From contig OZ037767.1 in assembly GCA_964035545.1 (NCBI GenBank), positions 24,881,128 through 24,945,127 on the forward strand: a stretch of 64,000 nucleotides of DNA. Reading direction: 5' to 3'. Numbering within the stretch: the stretch's first letter is position 1; every line of letters begins with the position of its first letter. This stretch comes from Bugula neritina (lineage: Eukaryota > Bryozoa > Gymnolaemata > Cheilostomatida > Bugulidae). The translations under genes were made by a program, and so were the position numbers. Of this stretch, positions 62,763-64,000 are shown one piece after another. The notes beneath the pieces are model-generated. The model saw only the letters and a program-made list of their open reading frames with translations. It was not told the DNA's origin and made no database searches.

Positions 62763-64000
62763 ATGGGCGATGAAGAAGTTCAGCAACAGATAATTGTGCA
62801 TAGGAATGCACCCAGAATCGAACCACCAGGTGAGATCGTTTTGAATTGTGAGCGTGAGCAAAACTTCAGAAGATTTAAAAGCCGGTGGCAGTCGTTTTAC
62901 ATTCTGTCTAGACTTTCGGAGGAAAGTGATGAGTACCAGAGAGCATTGCTATTATATACAATTGGTGATGATGCATGCCGAGTGGTAGAGTCAAGTCACA
63001 AATATCAGAATGATAAGAGTCTAGCAGCGATAATAGACATTTTGGAGCAATACTGTGTAGGAGAACGAAATATAGTGCACGAACGTTATAAATTTAATAC
63101 AAGGTGTCAATTACAAGGAGAGAATTTTGATGCTTTTTACTCAGAATTACGTGCGCTAGCAGATAAATGTGGCTTTAATTACCGACCTGCCACTGATGAG
63201 GCACCAGCACCATTTGATGAGATGCTGAGAGATCGAATTGTTTTAGGAATTAGAGATGACTCTCTTAGAAAGAAATTGATTTCTCAAGGTAACACTTTAA
63301 CACTAGACCAGGCAGTACGTATTTGTAGGAGCAGTGAAGTCACTTCAACTGTGATGCAAAGTGTAACAAAAGGAGCAAGCTCAGGGTCTGTAGATGCTAT
63401 AAGTAAAGCACAAAGCAGCTACCCTAAATATAAGCAAAGCAAACCAAGTCATACACGCAAGCAGGGAGGTGCTGTCCAGCTGCCAGTTAACTCTCAGATG
63501 TACAAGCCTACAAACAGCCAGGATCATTGTAAAAGGTGCGGTAGGGAACCACATTCAAAAGCGGAATGCCCAGCTAAGGATGCTCAATGCAGGAAGTGCA
63601 AGAAAGTGGGCCACTTCCAGCGGCAATGCAGAAGTAGATCCATCCAGGAGGTGACCGAAGCAAGTAATGACGATGGTATAATGTTCACAGGAGAGTTCAA
63701 AATAGAAAACCTAACTGTGGATGCTTGGAAAGCCGAAGTAGCAGTAAATGGTAACTGTACTACTTTCAAGCTCGATACAGGGGCAGATGGCACAGTAGTC
63801 AGTGACAAACTACCTTGGCTGTCTACTATTTCACTGCAAACTACAGGAGTCCGCTTGTATGGACCTGGAGGAAAGCAACTCCAAGTCTTAGGAACTTTTG
63901 AGGCAGATCTTCAATATAAAAGTCAGAAGTACAAGGAGACAGCCTACGTAATTCAAAATCAGTCAACCTCTCTACTCAGTAGAACTGCTTGTGAAAAGTT
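62763..64000 (+). CDS. Gag-protease (gag-pol) polyprotein, 3' truncated by window
   Basis: One uninterrupted frame of 412 codons from ATG at 62763 to the window end. The N-terminal part is a Ty3/gypsy-type Gag. Two CCHC zinc knuckles start at residue 256 (CKRCGREPHSKAEC and CRKCKKVGHFQRQC). An aspartic protease follows in the same frame with LDTGAD at residues 337-342 and a GPGG turn later. Gag and protease therefore need no frameshift here. Reverse transcriptase and integrase are expected beyond the window. Confidence 0.88.
   Translation, partial: MGDEEVQQQIIVHRNAPRIEPPGEIVLNCEREQNFRRFKSRWQSFYILSRLSEESDEYQRALLLYTIGDDACRVVESSHKYQNDKSLAAIIDILEQYCVGERNIVHERYKFNTRCQLQGENFDAFYSELRALADKCGFNYRPATDEAPAPFDEMLRDRIVLGIRDDSLRKKLISQGNTLTLDQAVRICRSSEVTSTVMQSVTKGASSGSVDAISKAQSSYPKYKQSKPSHTRKQGGAVQLPVNSQMYKPTNSQDHCKRCGREPHSKAECPAKDAQCRKCKKVGHFQRQCRSRSIQEVTEASNDDGIMFTGEFKIENLTVDAWKAEVAVNGNCTTFKLDTGADGTVVSDKLPWLSTISLQTTGVRLYGPGGKQLQVLGTFEADLQYKSQKYKETAYVIQNQSTSLLSRTACEK

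Larger units (their letters stand above)
62594..64000 (+). mobile_element. Ty3/gypsy-like LTR retrotransposon, left part
   Basis: A short putative LTR, a primer site, and an open gag-pol frame that runs off the window. Codon composition is more AT-rich than in the 55470-58726 element, so the two are different families. Confidence 0.85.

Overview
This is a window of animal nuclear DNA: AT-rich, densely split into introns, with GT-AG splice sites, AATAAA signals, SINEs, MITEs and LTR retroelements. The gene set (two tyrosine hydroxylases, FCHO, cyclin L with an RS tail, CYB5D1, NAA38, MRPS6, 6PGD) points to a bilaterian. The tyrosine hydroxylase N-terminus resembles that of protostomes, and a lophotrochozoan is my best guess (inference only). 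All gene models were joined by hand from exons that keep frame across splice sites.

Layout: (1) 198-3629 (+), the last five exons of 6-phosphogluconate dehydrogenase. (2) 5745-11376 (+), an unrecognised secreted Asn/Gly-rich gene with two alternative ends, each coding a GPI-anchor-like tail. (3) 13755-16355 (+), mitochondrial ribosomal protein S6. (4) A 480-bp pure (AC)n tract at 17520-17999. (5) 19109-25639 and 28877-32985 (+), a tandem pair of tyrosine hydroxylase genes; only the first keeps the N-terminal RRKS phosphorylation site. (6) 43227-35427 (-), FCHO, complete in eight exons. (7) 45587-50524 (+), cyclin L, with a GC-AG intron and a candidate poison exon. (8) 59108-52966 (-), CYB5D1, whose first intron holds a young LTR element (55470-58726) that carries gag and a spliced zinc-finger ORF but no pol. 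(9) 61162-61862 (+), NAA38. (10) 62594 to the window end, the left part of a second, gag-pol-bearing LTR retrotransposon.

The genes do not form a pathway or operon. The clear functional pair is the two tyrosine hydroxylases (rate-limiting step to DOPA), a tandem duplication whose copies share exon boundaries. FCHO/cyclin L and CYB5D1/NAA38 are divergent neighbours. Intergenic DNA is mostly AT-rich low-complexity sequence and minisatellites. The strongest second-look items are the two-ended GPI gene, the pol-less LTR element with an intron-containing accessory ORF, the divergence of regulatory N-termini between the two hydroxylases, and the cyclin L poison exon.
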